A stretch of 64,000 nt of DNA from Ruegeria marisrubri (GCF_001507595.1 NZ_LQBQ01000023.1:248001-312000), one strand, 5' to 3'. Positions 17,535-27,840 are shown, numbered from the stretch's first letter. A program made the numbers and translations. The notes: generated by a model not told the origin, from the letters alone.

Positions 17535-18305
17535 ATGAAGACGTTTTACGGCACCGAACTGCCCAACCCGCTGATGCTGGGCACCGCGCAATATCCCAGC
17601 CCGGCGATCCTGGAACAGGCGTTTCGGACCAGCGGTGCGGGTGTCGCCACCGTGTCACTGCGGCGCGAGGGCGCGGGCGGGGCGGGGCAGGCGTTCTGGT
17701 CGATGATCCGCGATCTGGGCGTGCTGATCCTGCCAAACACCGCGGGCTGTCACACGGTCAAAGAGGCCGTCACCACCGCCCACATGGCGCGCGAGGTGTT
17801 CGACACGCCATGGATCAAGCTGGAGCTGATCGGCCACACCGACAGCCTGCAACCGGATGTGTTCCAACTGGTCGAGGCCGCGCGCATCCTGACCGACGAG
17901 GGGTTCCAGGTGTTCCCCTACACCACCGAAGACCTGATCGTGGCCGAGCGTCTGCTGGCCGCCGGGTGCCAGGTGCTGATGCCTTGGGGCGCGCCGATCG
18001 GATCGGGGCGGGGCTTGAACAACGAATACGCCCTGCGCGCGATGCGGGCCGAGTTTCCCGACGTGCCGCTGGTGGTGGATGCGGGCATCGGCCTGCCCAG
18101 CCACGCCGCTCATGCGATGGAACTGGGCTATGACGCGGTTCTGCTGAACACCGCCGTTGCCCGCGCGGGCGATCCGGTGGCGATGGCGCGGGCCATGGCG
18201 CTGGCGGTGCAGGCCGGGCAACTGGCGCATCAGGCCGACCCGATCGAGCCGCGCGACATGGCCGAACCCTCCACCCCCGTGATCGGAAAGGCCTTTCTGT
18301 CATGA
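17535..18305 (+). CDS. thiG: Thiazole synthase
   Basis: 256 residues, the normal length. [20 protein letters not shown] is the family N-terminus, [10 protein letters not shown] holds the Schiff-base lysine, and [11 protein letters not shown] and [21 protein letters not shown] are phosphate-binding and ThiS-contact loops. It forms the thiazole phosphate from deoxyxylulose phosphate, dehydroglycine and ThiS thiocarboxylate. Overlaps thiE by four bases (ATGA). Confidence 0.95.
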   Translation: MKTFYGTELPNPLMLGTAQYPSPAILEQAFRTSGAGVATVSLRREGAGGAGQAFWSMIRDLGVLILPNTAGCHTVKEAVTTAHMAREVFDTPWIKLELIGHTDSLQPDVFQLVEAARILTDEGFQVFPYTTEDLIVAERLLAAGCQVLMPWGAPIGSGRGLNNEYALRAMRAEFPDVPLVVDAGIGLPSHAAHAMELGYDAVLLNTAVARAGDPVAMARAMALAVQAGQLAHQADPIEPRDMAEPSTPVIGKAFLS

Positions 18306-18898
18306 CGCTCGACCGCTTCTATCCGATCTTCGATCACACCGACTGGCTGCGGCGGATGCTGCCCCTGGGCGTGAAGCTGGTGCAACTGCGGATCAAGGAG
18401 CAGCCCGACGCGGTGGTGCGCGCGGAAATCGCCACCGCGCAGGCCCTGTGCCGCGACCACGGCGCGGTGCTGGTGGTGAACGACTATTGGCAGGCGGCCA
18501 TCGACGCGGGCTGCGACTGGATCCACCTGGGGCAGGAGGATCTGGACGACGCCGATCTGCCCGCCATCCGCAAGGCGGGGCTGAAACTGGGCGTCTCTAC
18601 CCATGACGATGACGAGCTTGAACGCGTGTTGGCGATGGACCCGGACTATGTGGCGCTGGGGCCGGTCTATCCGACCATCCTGAAGAAAATGAAATGGCAC
18701 CAACAGGGCCTGCCGCGCGTGACCGAGTGGAAACGGCGCGTGGGCGACATCCCCCTGGTCGGCATCGGCGGCATGAGCGTCGAGCGCGCGCCGGGCGTGT
18801 TTCAAGCCGGGGCCGACATCGTCTCGGCCGTCACCGACATCACCTTGAACCCCGACCCCGAAACGCGGGTGCGCCAGTGGATCGAGGTCACGCGATGA
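18302..18898 (+). CDS. thiE: Thiamine phosphate synthase
   Basis: 198 residues with the TIM-barrel signature of Thi[60 protein letters not shown] and PLVGIGGM. It joins HMP-PP to thiazole phosphate to give thiamine phosphate. Overlaps the next gene by four bases. Confidence 0.93.
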   Translation: MTLDRFYPIFDHTDWLRRMLPLGVKLVQLRIKEQPDAVVRAEIATAQALCRDHGAVLVVNDYWQAAIDAGCDWIHLGQEDLDDADLPAIRKAGLKLGVSTHDDDELERVLAMDPDYVALGPVYPTILKKMKWHQQGLPRVTEWKRRVGDIPLVGIGGMSVERAPGVFQAGADIVSAVTDITLNPDPETRVRQWIEVTR

Positions 18899-19857
18899 GC
18901 CGTTACGCCCGCCAGATGATCCTTCCCGAGATCGGGGCCGAGGGGCAGAGCCGCCTTGCCCGCGCGCGGGTTCTGGTGGTGGGCGCCGGAGGGCTGGCCG
19001 CGCCTGCCCTGCCGCTGCTGGCCGGGGCCGGGGTGGGGCATCTGACCATCGTCGATCCCGATACGGTGGACCTGTCGAACCTGCATCGCCAGACGCTGTT
19101 TGCCGAATCCGATTGCGGCCGCCCCAAGGCCCAAGCCGCCGCCGACCACTGCCGGGCGCTGAACAGTGAGATCACTGTCGAGGCGCGAAAACAGACTCTA
19201 ACGCCGGCAAATGCCGCTGATCTGGTGGCCGAGGCCGACCTGGTTCTGGACTGCGCAGACAGTTATGCGGCCAGCTATACGCTGTCGGATACCTGTCTGG
19301 CGCAGGGCACGCCGCTGATCAGCGCCTCGGTTCTGGGCCTGTCGGGCTATGTCGGCGGGTTCTGCGGCGGCGCGCCGTCGTTGCGCGCGGTGTTCCCCGA
19401 CGCGCCCGACAGCGGGGCCAGTTGCGCCACCGCGGGCGTCTTGGGCCCGGTCGTGGCGATGATCGGCGCGATGCAGGCACAGATGGCGCTGGGCGCGATC
19501 CTGGGCCTCGATCCCTCGCCGCTGGGCCAGATGGTGCAGGTGGACGGGCGCAGCTGTATCAGCGGCGGCTTCCGCTTTGATGCCGCGCCGGAACCCGACA
19601 GCCATTTCCCCTTTGTCGCCCTCTCGCAGCTGACCCAGAACGACCTGATCGTCGATCTGCGCAGCGTCGATGAGGCCCCCGTGCCGATCCACCCCAACGC
19701 CCATCGCCTGACGGTCGAGGCGCTGAATACAGACCCTAACATGGGCAAAACGCTGGCTCTCTGCTGTGCCACCGGGCTGCGTGCCTGGCGCGCGGCCGAG
19801 GAACTCCACCCCCATTGGCCCGGCCGGATCGTTCTGGTCGCCGCCGCAACGTCGTGA
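18895..19857 (+). CDS. thiF: ThiF/MoeB-like adenylyltransferase fused to a rhodanese-like domain
   Basis: 320 residues. Residues 1-240 are a HesA/MoeB/ThiF domain: YARQMILPEIGAEGQ, VVGAGGLAAPALPLLAGAGVG (ATP loop), DLSNLHRQTLF, CADSYAASYTLSD. The usual zinc site is altered: where MoeB/ThiF proteins have a C-x-x-C before LFP, this one reads GGAPSLRAVFP. The last about 80 residues look like a short rhodanese domain with LIVDLRSV and the active loop LCCATGLRAW, so one protein may both adenylate ThiS and hand over persulfide sulfur. Its position right after thiE makes ThiS the likely partner; a MoaD role is an alternative. Confidence 0.85.
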   Translation: MSRYARQMILPEIGAEGQSRLARARVLVVGAGGLAAPALPLLAGAGVGHLTIVDPDTVDLSNLHRQTLFAESDCGRPKAQAAADHCRALNSEITVEARKQTLTPANAADLVAEADLVLDCADSYAASYTLSDTCLAQGTPLISASVLGLSGYVGGFCGGAPSLRAVFPDAPDSGASCATAGVLGPVVAMIGAMQAQMALGAILGLDPSPLGQMVQVDGRSCISGGFRFDAAPEPDSHFPFVALSQLTQNDLIVDLRSVDEAPVPIHPNAHRLTVEALNTDPNMGKTLALCCATGLRAWRAAEELHPHWPGRIVLVAAATS

Positions 19858-19877
19858 AGCAAAAGGAAACGCAGACC

Positions 19878-20813
19878 ATGAAGAAACTGATCACCGCCAT
19901 CGCCCTGCTGGCCGCCGCGCCCGCTTGGGCGCAGGACAAGATGACCGTCCTGCTGGATTGGTTCGTGAACCCCGACCACGGGCCGATCATCGTGGCGCAG
20001 GAAAACGGCTATTTCGCCGAACAGGGGCTTGAGGTGGAAATCGTCCCGCCCGCCGATCCGTCGGCCCCGCCGCGCCTTGTGGCCGCCGGTCAGGCCGATC
20101 TGGCCGTGTCCTACCAGCCGCAGCTGCATCTGCAGATCCATGAAGGCCTGCCGCTGAAGCGGGTCGGGACGCTGGTCGCCACGCCGCTGAACTGCCTGCT
20201 GGTGCTGGAGGATGGCCCGATCAAGACGCTGGCCGACCTCAAGGGCAAGAAGATCGGCTTTTCGGTCGCCGGCGTCGAAGAGGCGATTCTGACCGCGATG
20301 CTGAACGCGCATGGCGTGTCGCTGGACGATATCGAGATGATCAACGTCAACTTCTCGCTGTCGCCGTCGCTGATGACCGGCCAGGTGGATGCCGTGATCG
20401 GTGCCTTCCGCAATTTCGAGCTGAACCAGATGGAGATCGAGGGCGTCGCGGGCCGCTGCTTCTATATCGAGGAGGAAGGCGTGCCGCCCTATGACGAACT
20501 GATCTATGTCGCCAACCCCGAGACGATGGACGCCGACAAGGTCGCCCGCTTCCTGGCCGCCACCGAGAAGGCCACGCAGTATATCGTGAACAACCCCGAG
20601 AAAAGCTGGGAGGTCTTCGCCGCCACCTCGCCCGAGTTGCAGGACGAGCTGAACGCCCGCGCCTGGGTCGATACCCTGCCGCGTTTCGCGCTGCGCCCGG
20701 CGGGGTTCGATGCCGGCCGCTATGCCCGGTTCGAGGCCTTTCTGAAAGATGCGGGCATGATCGACAGCATCAACCCGGTCAGCGCCATCACCATCGACGT
20801 GACCGCGCAATGA
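19878..20813 (+). CDS. thiY: ABC transporter substrate-binding protein for a thiamine pyrimidine precursor (ThiY/NMT1-like)
   Basis: 311 residues with a cleavable signal peptide (MKKLITAIALLAAAPAWA, cut before QDK). The mature part is an NMT1/THI5-like periplasmic binding protein: VLLDWFVNPDHGPIIVAQENGYF, PPRLVAAGQADLAVSYQP, GPIKTLADLKGKKIGFS. Family members bind formylaminopyrimidine or HMP. It forms an importer with the ATPase at 21481 and the permease at 22206, and is under the same TPP riboswitch operon. The ligand is inferred from family and context. Confidence 0.87.
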   Translation: MKKLITAIALLAAAPAWAQDKMTVLLDWFVNPDHGPIIVAQENGYFAEQGLEVEIVPPADPSAPPRLVAAGQADLAVSYQPQLHLQIHEGLPLKRVGTLVATPLNCLLVLEDGPIKTLADLKGKKIGFSVAGVEEAILTAMLNAHGVSLDDIEMINVNFSLSPSLMTGQVDAVIGAFRNFELNQMEIEGVAGRCFYIEEEGVPPYDELIYVANPETMDADKVARFLAATEKATQYIVNNPEKSWEVFAATSPELQDELNARAWVDTLPRFALRPAGFDAGRYARFEAFLKDAGMIDSINPVSAITIDVTAQ

Positions 20814-21484
20814 GCGAGTATGGCAAAGCCTTCGCGCTGATGCGCGATGCGGCGCAGGGGCCGTGGCGGGAGTACACCCGCCACGCCTTTGTCGAGGGGC
20901 TGAAGGACGGCACCCTGCCGCGCGCGGCCTTTCTGCATTATCTGCGGCAGGATTACGTGTTCCTGATCCACTTCTCGCGCGCCTGGGCGCTGGCGGTGGT
21001 GAAATCGGAAACCCATGCCGAGATGCTGACGGCCGTTGCCACCGTCAACGCGCTGGTGGCCGAAGAGATGCAGTTGCATATCGGCATCTGCGAGGCGGCG
21101 GGCATTTCGCAGGACGAGCTGTTCGCCACGCCTGAACGCCCCGAGAACCTGGCCTATACCCGCTATGTGCTCGAGGCCGGCTACAGCGGTGATCTGCTGG
21201 ATCTGCTGGCGGCGCTGGCGCCCTGCGTGATGGGATATGGCGAGATCGGCACCCGGCTGGCGGCCGAGGCCACCTCGGACACCTATCGCGACTGGATCGA
21301 TACCTATGCCGGGGACGACTACCAGGCGGCCTGCCGCGCGGTGGGTGAGCTGCTGGATTCGGCTCTGACACGGAGACTTGGGGCGGATTTCCGCAGCGCG
21401 CCGCGCTGGGAACGCCTGTGCCGGACCTTCCGCACCGCGACCGAGCTCGAGGTCAATTTCTGGCAGATGGGCCTGACCCCATGA
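20810..21484 (+). CDS. tenA: TenA-family thiaminase II / aminopyrimidine aminohydrolase
   Basis: 224 residues, all-helical TenA fold. The catalytic cysteine is Cys139 in ALAPCVMGYGEIG; conserved acidic and tyrosine residues are seen in FLHYLRQDYVFL and AEEMQLH. TenA removes the amino group from aminopyrimidines derived from degraded thiamine and so regenerates HMP. It sits between the binding protein and the ATPase genes with ATGA overlaps on both sides, so import and salvage are coupled. Confidence 0.94.
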   Translation: MSEYGKAFALMRDAAQGPWREYTRHAFVEGLKDGTLPRAAFLHYLRQDYVFLIHFSRAWALAVVKSETHAEMLTAVATVNALVAEEMQLHIGICEAAGISQDELFATPERPENLAYTRYVLEAGYSGDLLDLLAALAPCVMGYGEIGTRLAAEATSDTYRDWIDTYAGDDYQAACRAVGELLDSALTRRLGADFRSAPRWERLCRTFRTATELEVNFWQMGLTP

Positions 21485-22209
21485 CCCCGCCCCCCGATCT
21501 GATCCTCAGCGGACAGGCCAGCATCGACGGCGCGCCTCTGTTCGCGCCGCTGACCCTGTCGCTGACGGCCGGGCAGTGGACCTGTCTGCTGGGCGGATCG
21601 GGGGTCGGCAAGACCACGGTTCTGCGCCTGATCGCCGGGCTGGCGACCGGGGCCGAGTTCACCGGCGAGATCCGCGCCAGCGACGGGCTGCCGGTGGCCG
21701 ACCGCGTGGCCTACATGGCGCAGGACGATCTGCTGCTGCCCTGGGCCACGGTCGCGCAGAACGTGGCGCTGGGCGCGCGGCTGCGCGGCGAACGGGTCGA
21801 TCAGGACCGCCGCGCCCGGCTGATCGCGCGGATGGGCCTGCAGGATCACATGGCCAAGAAACCCTCGGGACTGTCCGGCGGGCAGCGTCAGCGCGTGGCG
21901 CTGGCCCGCACCCTGATGGAGGACAAGCCGATCATCCTGCTGGACGAGCCCTTTTCGGCGCTCGATGCGCGCACCCGCGCCGACATGCAGGACCTGGCCG
22001 CCGAAGCATTGCAGGGCAGGACCGTCCTGCTGGTCACCCATGACCCGGCCGAGGCCGCGCGTCTGGGCCAGTCGATCATGGTGATGACGCGCCACGGCCT
22101 GACCCCGTGCCAACCGCCCCATGCGCCGGTGCCGCGCAAGGTGGATGATCTGGAGACGCTGGAGACGCAGGGCGCGCTGCTGAAACTGCTGCGCGAGGAG
22201 GTGGCATGA
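21481..22209 (+). CDS. thiZ: ABC transporter ATP-binding protein of the thiamine-precursor importer (ThiZ-like)
   Basis: 242 residues. Walker A GGSGVGKTT, signature LSGGQRQRVALARTL, Walker B IILLDEPFSALD, and the switch histidine in LLVTHDPAEA. Energises the import system with the permease encoded immediately downstream (4-base overlap). Confidence 0.92.
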   Translation: MTPPPDLILSGQASIDGAPLFAPLTLSLTAGQWTCLLGGSGVGKTTVLRLIAGLATGAEFTGEIRASDGLPVADRVAYMAQDDLLLPWATVAQNVALGARLRGERVDQDRRARLIARMGLQDHMAKKPSGLSGGQRQRVALARTLMEDKPIILLDEPFSALDARTRADMQDLAAEALQGRTVLLVTHDPAEAARLGQSIMVMTRHGLTPCQPPHAPVPRKVDDLETLETQGALLKLLREEVA

Positions 22210-22940
22210 AGATGCTCTCGGCCCTCGCTGCGACCCTGTTTGCGCTGGTCCTCTGGCAGGCGATCGTCACCCTGACCGGCCTGCCGAAATTCATCCTGCC
22301 CGGCCCGGCGGTGGTGGCCGAGACCTGGTGGCAGAACCGCTGGCTGATCGCCGAACACACTTGGATCACCGCCGTCGAAGTGCTGATCGGCCTGGTCTGC
22401 GGCACCGTGCTGGGCGTCGTCACCGCGCTGCAACTGGCCAATTCCCGCGCCGCGCGGGTGCTGGTGCAGCCGATGCTGGTGTTCACCCAGGCACTGCCGG
22501 TCTTTGCGCTGGCGCCGCTGCTGACCCTGTGGCTGGGCTATGGGCTGTGGTCCAAGGTCGCGATGGCGGTGCTGATCATCTATTTCCCCATCACCTCGTC
22601 GTTTTTTGACGGGCTGATGCGCACGCCGCCCGGCTATCTGGACCTGGCCCGCACCATGCAGGCCAGCCCGCGCAGCGTGTTGTGGCATATCCGCATCCCG
22701 GCAGCGCTGCCCTCGCTGGCCTCGGGGATGCGGCTGGCGGCGGTCTATGCCCCGATCGGGGCCGTGATCGGGGAATGGGTCGGCTCGTCTCAGGGGCTGG
22801 GATACCTGATGCTGCTGGCCAATGGCCGCGCCAAGACCGACCTGATGTTCGCCGCGATGCTGACGCTGGGGGTGTTCTCGATCCTGCTGCACCTGGCAGT
22901 GCGCCGCGCCACGGCCCGCATGGCCGGCGAGGCGCGTTAA
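22206..22940 (+). CDS. thiX: ABC transporter permease of the thiamine-precursor importer (ThiX-like)
   Basis: 244 residues with about six membrane segments and the EAA-type loop (around residues 142-165, DLARTMQASPRSVLWHIRIP) that contacts the ATPase. Closest in type to SsuC/ThiX/ThiP importers. Last gene of the thi operon; radC follows after 36 bases. Confidence 0.9.
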   Translation: MKMLSALAATLFALVLWQAIVTLTGLPKFILPGPAVVAETWWQNRWLIAEHTWITAVEVLIGLVCGTVLGVVTALQLANSRAARVLVQPMLVFTQALPVFALAPLLTLWLGYGLWSKVAMAVLIIYFPITSSFFDGLMRTPPGYLDLARTMQASPRSVLWHIRIPAALPSLASGMRLAAVYAPIGAVIGEWVGSSQGLGYLMLLANGRAKTDLMFAAMLTLGVFSILLHLAVRRATARMAGEAR

Positions 22941-22976
22941 CCTCTCGGAAACCGATTCTGCGGCAATCATGGGCGC

Positions 22977-23732
22977 ATGACCAAGGACGCCTTTGCCGAA
23001 GCCCCATCGCTGTTCGAAAGTGACGAAGCGCCGGTCACGCCGCTGCCCACGGGGCGGCTGCCCTCGTATATCAAGGACCACCGCAAGCGCCTGCGCGAAC
23101 GGTTCATGTCGGGTGGCGCGGGGGCGATGCCGGATTACGAGCTGCTGGAACTGGTCCTGTTCCGCTCGATCCCCCGGCAGGACGTGAAACCGCTGGCGCG
23201 GCGGCTGCTGGATACGTTCGGCGATTTCAACCGGGTGCTGACCGCCCCGGTCGAGCGCCTGCGCCAGATCAAGGGCGTGGGCGATACGGTCATCACCGAC
23301 CTCAAGATCCTCGAGGCCTGCGCCCATCGCATGGCCCGCGCCCGGGTGATGCAGCGGCATGTGATTTCCAGCTGGGACGCGTTGCTGGATTATTGCCACA
23401 CCACCATGGCGCATCGCGAGATCGAGCAGTTCCGCGTGTTCTACCTGGACCGCAAGAATGTGCTGATCGCGGATGAGGAGCAGGCGCGCGGGACCGTGGA
23501 TCATGTGCCGGTCTATCCTCGCGAGGTGGCCAAACGGGCCTTGGAACTGAATGCCTCGGCGCTGATCCTGGTGCACAACCACCCGTCGGGCGATCCGACC
23601 CCGTCGCAGTCGGACATCGACATGACCTGCCGCATACAGCAGGCCTGTTCCGCACTGGGGCTGGCGCTGCACGACCACCTGATCATAGGCAAATCCGCAG
23701 AGCTCAGTTTCCGGTCGGCGGGATACCTGTAG
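22977..23732 (+). CDS. radC: RadC-family JAB/MPN-domain protein
   Basis: 251 residues. Residues about 30-115 are the helix-hairpin-helix region (MPDYELLELVLFRSIPRQDVKP, LRQIKGVGDT), and the C-terminal JAMM/MPN domain has the full metal motif in LILVHNHPSGDPTPSQSDID. The name comes from an old link to DNA repair; the biochemical function remains unclear. No visible operon partner besides the thi genes upstream. Confidence 0.93.
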   Translation: MTKDAFAEAPSLFESDEAPVTPLPTGRLPSYIKDHRKRLRERFMSGGAGAMPDYELLELVLFRSIPRQDVKPLARRLLDTFGDFNRVLTAPVERLRQIKGVGDTVITDLKILEACAHRMARARVMQRHVISSWDALLDYCHTTMAHREIEQFRVFYLDRKNVLIADEEQARGTVDHVPVYPREVAKRALELNASALILVHNHPSGDPTPSQSDIDMTCRIQQACSALGLALHDHLIIGKSAELSFRSAGYL

Positions 23733-23912
23733 GGATCTGCTCTCTCCCCCCTCTCGGAATGCGCCTCGTTGCCGATTGCGCCGTGGCTGCGAGAACCAGC
23801 CATGCGGAGTTTTCCGTGGCGCAATCAGAGTAGAACCACGGCAAAGGCGGCCTCCATCGAACCGTCCGCGCGGGCCACGCCGGATTGCCGGATCCCCGGT
23901 TGCGCCTGCGAT

Positions 23913-24866
23913 TTATCTTGCCGCGATCTTCAGGTCTTCGAGAAGGTTGTCCAACACCAGAAATTCGCCGGTGGCGCCGCAATCAGGCATTTTCAGCGAC
24001 AGCTCGCGAAATCGCAGCGCCAAGTTCGCCCGCAGTTCAAAGGACTGGGCGCTGAATTCCCGGCCGCAATTGTCATCTGTCACCTCGGCCTCCAGCGACA
24101 ATGCGATGGTACCGGAGCGGCGGGCCGCGTCCGAAGGAAAGGAATAGATCTCGACCACCTGCGCCTCGGGGAAACCGGCCTTGCCCAGATGCGTCACCGT
24201 GCCCTGGCCGCGGGCCGCAGGGTCGGCCCAGACATGCCCGGCCTGGCCATAGCTGGCGCCAAATTCCAGGGCATGGATCTGGAAACCGGCTTTGCCGGCC
24301 CACTGCAGCGCAATGCGGTCGTACCCGCCCAGGTCATTCACGCGGGCCGATGCAACAGCACCGTGACGGTCATCGAGGGCCACGACGAACACCGCATTTT
24401 CCGCCAGGGCTGGGATCGTTACGTCGAGGCGCCCGTCCGGACCCGTGGTTTCCGTGAATGAGAGGCCACTGTGATGCACGGTCACGCGCTGGTTCCCATG
24501 GCAGGGCGCGCTGACCGAAAGATCGACGCTGGCCATCGGCGCCGCAGTGGCAGTGGCCGCCACCTTGCAGTCGGTGCGGCCCGCCGGGCCGGGCAACTCT
24601 GGGGCGACCCGCGTGGGGGTCTTGGCTGGCGGTGCTTTCCCGCCTTCCCGGGGCGTGACCGACGTCAGAGCAATGTTGCGCAGTTCCGGCAGAACCGCGA
24701 CTTCGACATCCGCGACCCTCAGCGGCGCCGAAGCCACCCGCTCCGCGACCGCGTCGGGATCGGTTGGAGCCGCCAAGCCGTTCTGCACCAGGTATCCAGT
24801 GCTCAGTGCGCAGCAGAGCGTTCCGCCTATGGTCACAAAATTTCCAAACAGCGCCATCACACCCAC
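23913..24866 (-). CDS. Membrane-anchored or exported protein of unknown function next to secA
   Basis: 317 residues. One N-terminal hydrophobic segment (residues about 3-32, MALFGNFVTIGGTLCCALST) could be a signal peptide or anchor. Then a low-complexity Ala/Pro-rich stretch (residues 70-100) and a folded region with C-x-V...APCHG and a distal pair DDNCG / MPDCG suggesting periplasmic disulfides. I recognise no catalytic motif. It is on the same strand as secA, 93 bases downstream with a hairpin between; similar proteins next to secA in Rhodobacteraceae are, from memory, sometimes labelled translocase, which I would not infer from the sequence. Confidence 0.7.
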   Translation of the reverse strand: MGVMALFGNFVTIGGTLCCALSTGYLVQNGLAAPTDPDAVAERVASAPLRVADVEVAVLPELRNIALTSVTPREGGKAPPAKTPTRVAPELPGPAGRTDCKVAATATAAPMASVDLSVSAPCHGNQRVTVHHSGLSFTETTGPDGRLDVTIPALAENAVFVVALDDRHGAVASARVNDLGGYDRIALQWAGKAGFQIHALEFGASYGQAGHVWADPAARGQGTVTHLGKAGFPEAQVVEIYSFPSDAARRSGTIALSLEAEVTDDNCGREFSAQSFELRANLALRFRELSLKMPDCGATGEFLVLDNLLEDLKIAAR

Positions 24867-24901
24867 CTCTGTCGCAAGGGGAATGATGACGGTCGAAAGG
24901 A

Positions 24902-24926
24902 AAGGCGGCCAATATGTGGCCGCCTT
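24902..24926 (-). terminator. Hairpin downstream of secA
   Basis: AAGGCGGCC and GGCCGCCTT form a perfect 9-bp stem with a 7-base loop, 34 bases after the secA stop. On the minus strand it is followed by TCCTTTCG; on the plus strand by GGGGATTTTT. Likely the secA terminator. Confidence 0.6.
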
Positions 24927-24959
24927 GGGGATTTTTCATGCCGTCGCGCGGGCCGAGGT

Positions 24960-27665
24960 TCAGGCCAGGCGCCCGTGGCAATGCTTGAACTTCTTGCCGG
25001 AACCGCAGGGACACCGGTCATTGCGCGAGGGATTTCCCCAGGTTTCGGGATCATCCTCGACGAAACCCGGCCGAGCGTCACCGGACGCCTCGGCTTCGGC
25101 GATCGCCTCGGCCTGTTCGGCGGCCTGTTGCATCTGCGCCTGCTGCGCCGCCATCTGGGCCAGCATCTGGCGCTGTTCTTCCTCGGTCAGGGGACGCACG
25201 CGGGCCAGCTGCTGCGTCACCGCTTCGCGCAGGCTGTCCAGCATGGCTTCGAACAGCTGGAAGCTTTCGTTCTTGTACTCGTTCAGCGGATCGCGCTGGG
25301 CGTAGCCCCTGAACCCGATCACCGAGCGCAGGTGTTCCAGCGTCAGCAGGTGTTCGCGCCACTTGGAGTCGATGGTCTGAAGCAACACCTGCTTTTCGAT
25401 GTTGCGCATGTTCTCGGGGCCGAAATCGACGGCCTTTTTCGCCATCATCTCGTCGGTGGCCTTGATCAGGCGTTCGCGGATCTCCTCGTCATCGACACCT
25501 TCCTCTGCGGCCCATTCCATGACCGGAACGTCCACGCCCAGCTTTTCGATCACGGCGGCGTAGAGCCCTTCGGTGTTCCATTGGTCAGCATAGGAATTGG
25601 GCGGCATGTACTGGTCGAGCAGGTCGTCGATCACCTGTTCCCGCATGTCCGAAACGATCTCGGACAGATCCTCTGCCGCCATGATCTCGCGACGCTGGCT
25701 GAAGATCACCTTGCGCTGGTCGTTCATCACGTCGTCGAACTTCAGCACGTTCTTGCGCATGTCGAAGTTGCGGCCCTCGACCTTGGCCTGCGCACGTTCG
25801 AGCGATTTGTTCACCCAGGGGTGAACGATCGCCTCGCCTTCCTGCATGCCCAGCGTGGTCAGCACCTTGTCGAGCCGCTCCGAGCCGAAGATGCGCATCA
25901 GGTCGTCTTCGAGGCTCAGGTAGAACACGGTGCGGCCCGGATCGCCCTGGCGGCCCGAACGACCGCGCAGCTGGTTGTCGATGCGGCGGCTTTCGTGGCG
26001 CTCCGAGGCCAGGACGAACAGGCCGCCGGCCTCCAGAACCTTCTGCTTTTCCTCGGCGTGCCGCGCCTCTTCGGCGGCCCGCAGCTCGACCGGATCGGCC
26101 TCGGGGTTCGCCGCGATGGCCTCAAGCACCTTCATCTCGACATTGCCGCCCAACTGGATGTCGGTGCCGCGCCCGGCCATGTTGGTGGCGATCGTCACGG
26201 CGCCCAGACGGCCCGCTTCGGCCACGATCTTGGCTTCCTGCTCGTGCTGGCGGGCGTTCAGCACGTTGTGCTTGATGCCTTCCTTGGTCAGCATCTGGCT
26301 GAGCATTTCCGATTTCTCGATCGAGGTGGTGCCCACCAGGACCGGCTGGCCCTTTTCGTGGGCTTTCTTGATCTCTTGGATCATGGCCGCGTATTTCTCG
26401 GCCGCGGTGCGATAGACCTGATCGTCCTCGTCGACCCGCGCGATGGGCTTGTTGGTCGGCACTTCGACCACGCCCAGCCCGTAGATCTCGGCGAATTCCT
26501 CGGCCTCGGTCAGGGCGGTGCCCGTCATCCCGGCCAGCTTGTCATACAGGCGGAAATAGTTCTGGAAGGTCACGCTGGCCAGGGTCACGTTCTCGGGCTG
26601 GATCTGGACGCCTTCCTTGGCTTCGATGGCCTGATGCAACCCGTCCGACAGCCGGCGCCCCGGCATCATGCGGCCGGTGAATTCGTCGATCAGAACGACA
26701 TTGCCGTCGCGGACGATGTAATCCTTGTCGCGCTGGAACAGCTTGTGCGCGCGCAGGCCCTGGTTGACGTGGTGAACGACGGTGGTGCTTTCGGGATCAT
26801 ACAGCGACTGACCCTCGGGCAGCAGGCCACGGGCATGCAGTTGCTGCTCGAGGAACTCGTTGCCCTCGTCGGTGAAGGTCACGCTGCGGGTCTTTTCGTC
26901 CAGCGTGTAGTGGTCTTCCTGCAGAGACGGAATCACCTGGTCGATCGCGATGTAGAGGTCCGAGCGGTCCTGCGACGGGCCGGAAATGATCAGCGGCGTG
27001 CGCGCCTCGTCGATCAGGATCGAGTCCACCTCGTCCACGATCGCGAAATTGTGGTGTTTCTGATAGACCTCGCTCAGGTCCGACTTCATGTTGTCGCGCA
27101 GATAGTCGAAGCCCAGCTCGTTGTTGGTGGCATAGGTGATGTCGCAGGAGTAGGCCGCCATCTTTTCTGCGTCAGGCTGGCCGGAATAGATCACACCCGT
27201 GGTCATGCCGAGCATCCCGAACACCTTACCCATCCATTCGGCGTCACGCTTGGCCAGGTATTCGTTGACCGTGACCACATGCACGCCCTTGCCCGTCAGC
27301 GCGTTCAGATAGGCCGGGAACGTGGCGACTAGCGTCTTGCCCTCGCCGGTCTTCATCTCGGCGATGTTGCCCTGATGCAGGAAGATGCCACCCATCAGCT
27401 GCACGTCGAAGGCGCGCAGGCCCAGCGCCCGCTTGGCCCCCTCGCGCACATTGGCAAAGGCCTCGGGCAGCAGGTCGTCGAGGCTTTCACCATCGAGGGC
27501 GCGCTTGCGCAGATCCTCGGTCTTGGCCTTCAGTTCGTCATCCGAGAGTTTCTCGAACTCCGGTTCCAGCGCGTTGATCTTTTCGACCAGCGGGCGGGTC
27601 GCCTTGATCTTGCGGTCGTTCGGTGTTCCGAACACCTTTTTGGCGAGCGTTCCGAGTCCCAGCAT
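24960..27665 (-). CDS. secA: Protein translocase ATPase SecA
   Basis: Start set at [13 protein letters not shown] (27665) with GGAG nine bases upstream; an open extension to 27731 is not family sequence. 901 residues: Walker [13 protein letters not shown]-type [16 protein letters not shown], the preprotein cross-linking and helical scaffold regions, helicase motif [15 protein letters not shown], and the C-terminal zinc-binding tail [18 protein letters not shown], which binds SecB and the membrane. It drives export through SecYEG. Transcribed alone or with the downstream exported protein. Confidence 0.98.
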   Translation of the reverse strand: MLGLGTLAKKVFGTPNDRKIKATRPLVEKINALEPEFEKLSDDELKAKTEDLRKRALDGESLDDLLPEAFANVREGAKRALGLRAFDVQLMGGIFLHQGNIAEMKTGEGKTLVATFPAYLNALTGKGVHVVTVNEYLAKRDAEWMGKVFGMLGMTTGVIYSGQPDAEKMAAYSCDITYATNNELGFDYLRDNMKSDLSEVYQKHHNFAIVDEVDSILIDEARTPLIISGPSQDRSDLYIAIDQVIPSLQEDHYTLDEKTRSVTFTDEGNEFLEQQLHARGLLPEGQSLYDPESTTVVHHVNQGLRAHKLFQRDKDYIVRDGNVVLIDEFTGRMMPGRRLSDGLHQAIEAKEGVQIQPENVTLASVTFQNYFRLYDKLAGMTGTALTEAEEFAEIYGLGVVEVPTNKPIARVDEDDQVYRTAAEKYAAMIQEIKKAHEKGQPVLVGTTSIEKSEMLSQMLTKEGIKHNVLNARQHEQEAKIVAEAGRLGAVTIATNMAGRGTDIQLGGNVEMKVLEAIAANPEADPVELRAAEEARHAEEKQKVLEAGGLFVLASERHESRRIDNQLRGRSGRQGDPGRTVFYLSLEDDLMRIFGSERLDKVLTTLGMQEGEAIVHPWVNKSLERAQAKVEGRNFDMRKNVLKFDDVMNDQRKVIFSQRREIMAAEDLSEIVSDMREQVIDDLLDQYMPPNSYADQWNTEGLYAAVIEKLGVDVPVMEWAAEEGVDDEEIRERLIKATDEMMAKKAVDFGPENMRNIEKQVLLQTIDSKWREHLLTLEHLRSVIGFRGYAQRDPLNEYKNESFQLFEAMLDSLREAVTQQLARVRPLTEEEQRQMLAQMAAQQAQMQQAAEQAEAIAEAEASGDARPGFVEDDPETWGNPSRNDRCPCGSGKKFKHCHGRLA

Positions 27666-27840
27666 GTTCACTCCAGCGGATCTGTTCGTGTCGAGGTTGC
27701 GACAGGCTTGCCCGCCTTGCGCGCAACCCATAGATACGGGGGGTGAAAGGCGGTCCTGTCCTAGGCTTCAAGCGATGTAAGCGGCAGGTTCTGGAGTGTC
27801 AACGCCGCGCCCCGTCGCGGCATGAGAATAGGATGATTCA

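Noticed and set aside
19347..20810. A 487-codon minus-strand frame antisense to thiF and thiY
   Set aside because: Shadow of two well-supported genes.
21888..23678. A 596-codon minus-strand frame antisense to the importer genes and radC
   Set aside because: Overlaps three recognised genes and shows only His/Arg/Gln-rich shadow composition.
24471..27332. A 953-codon open frame antisense to secA
   Set aside because: Same reasoning: the minus strand holds complete SecA, and the antisense product has no domain and an odd composition.
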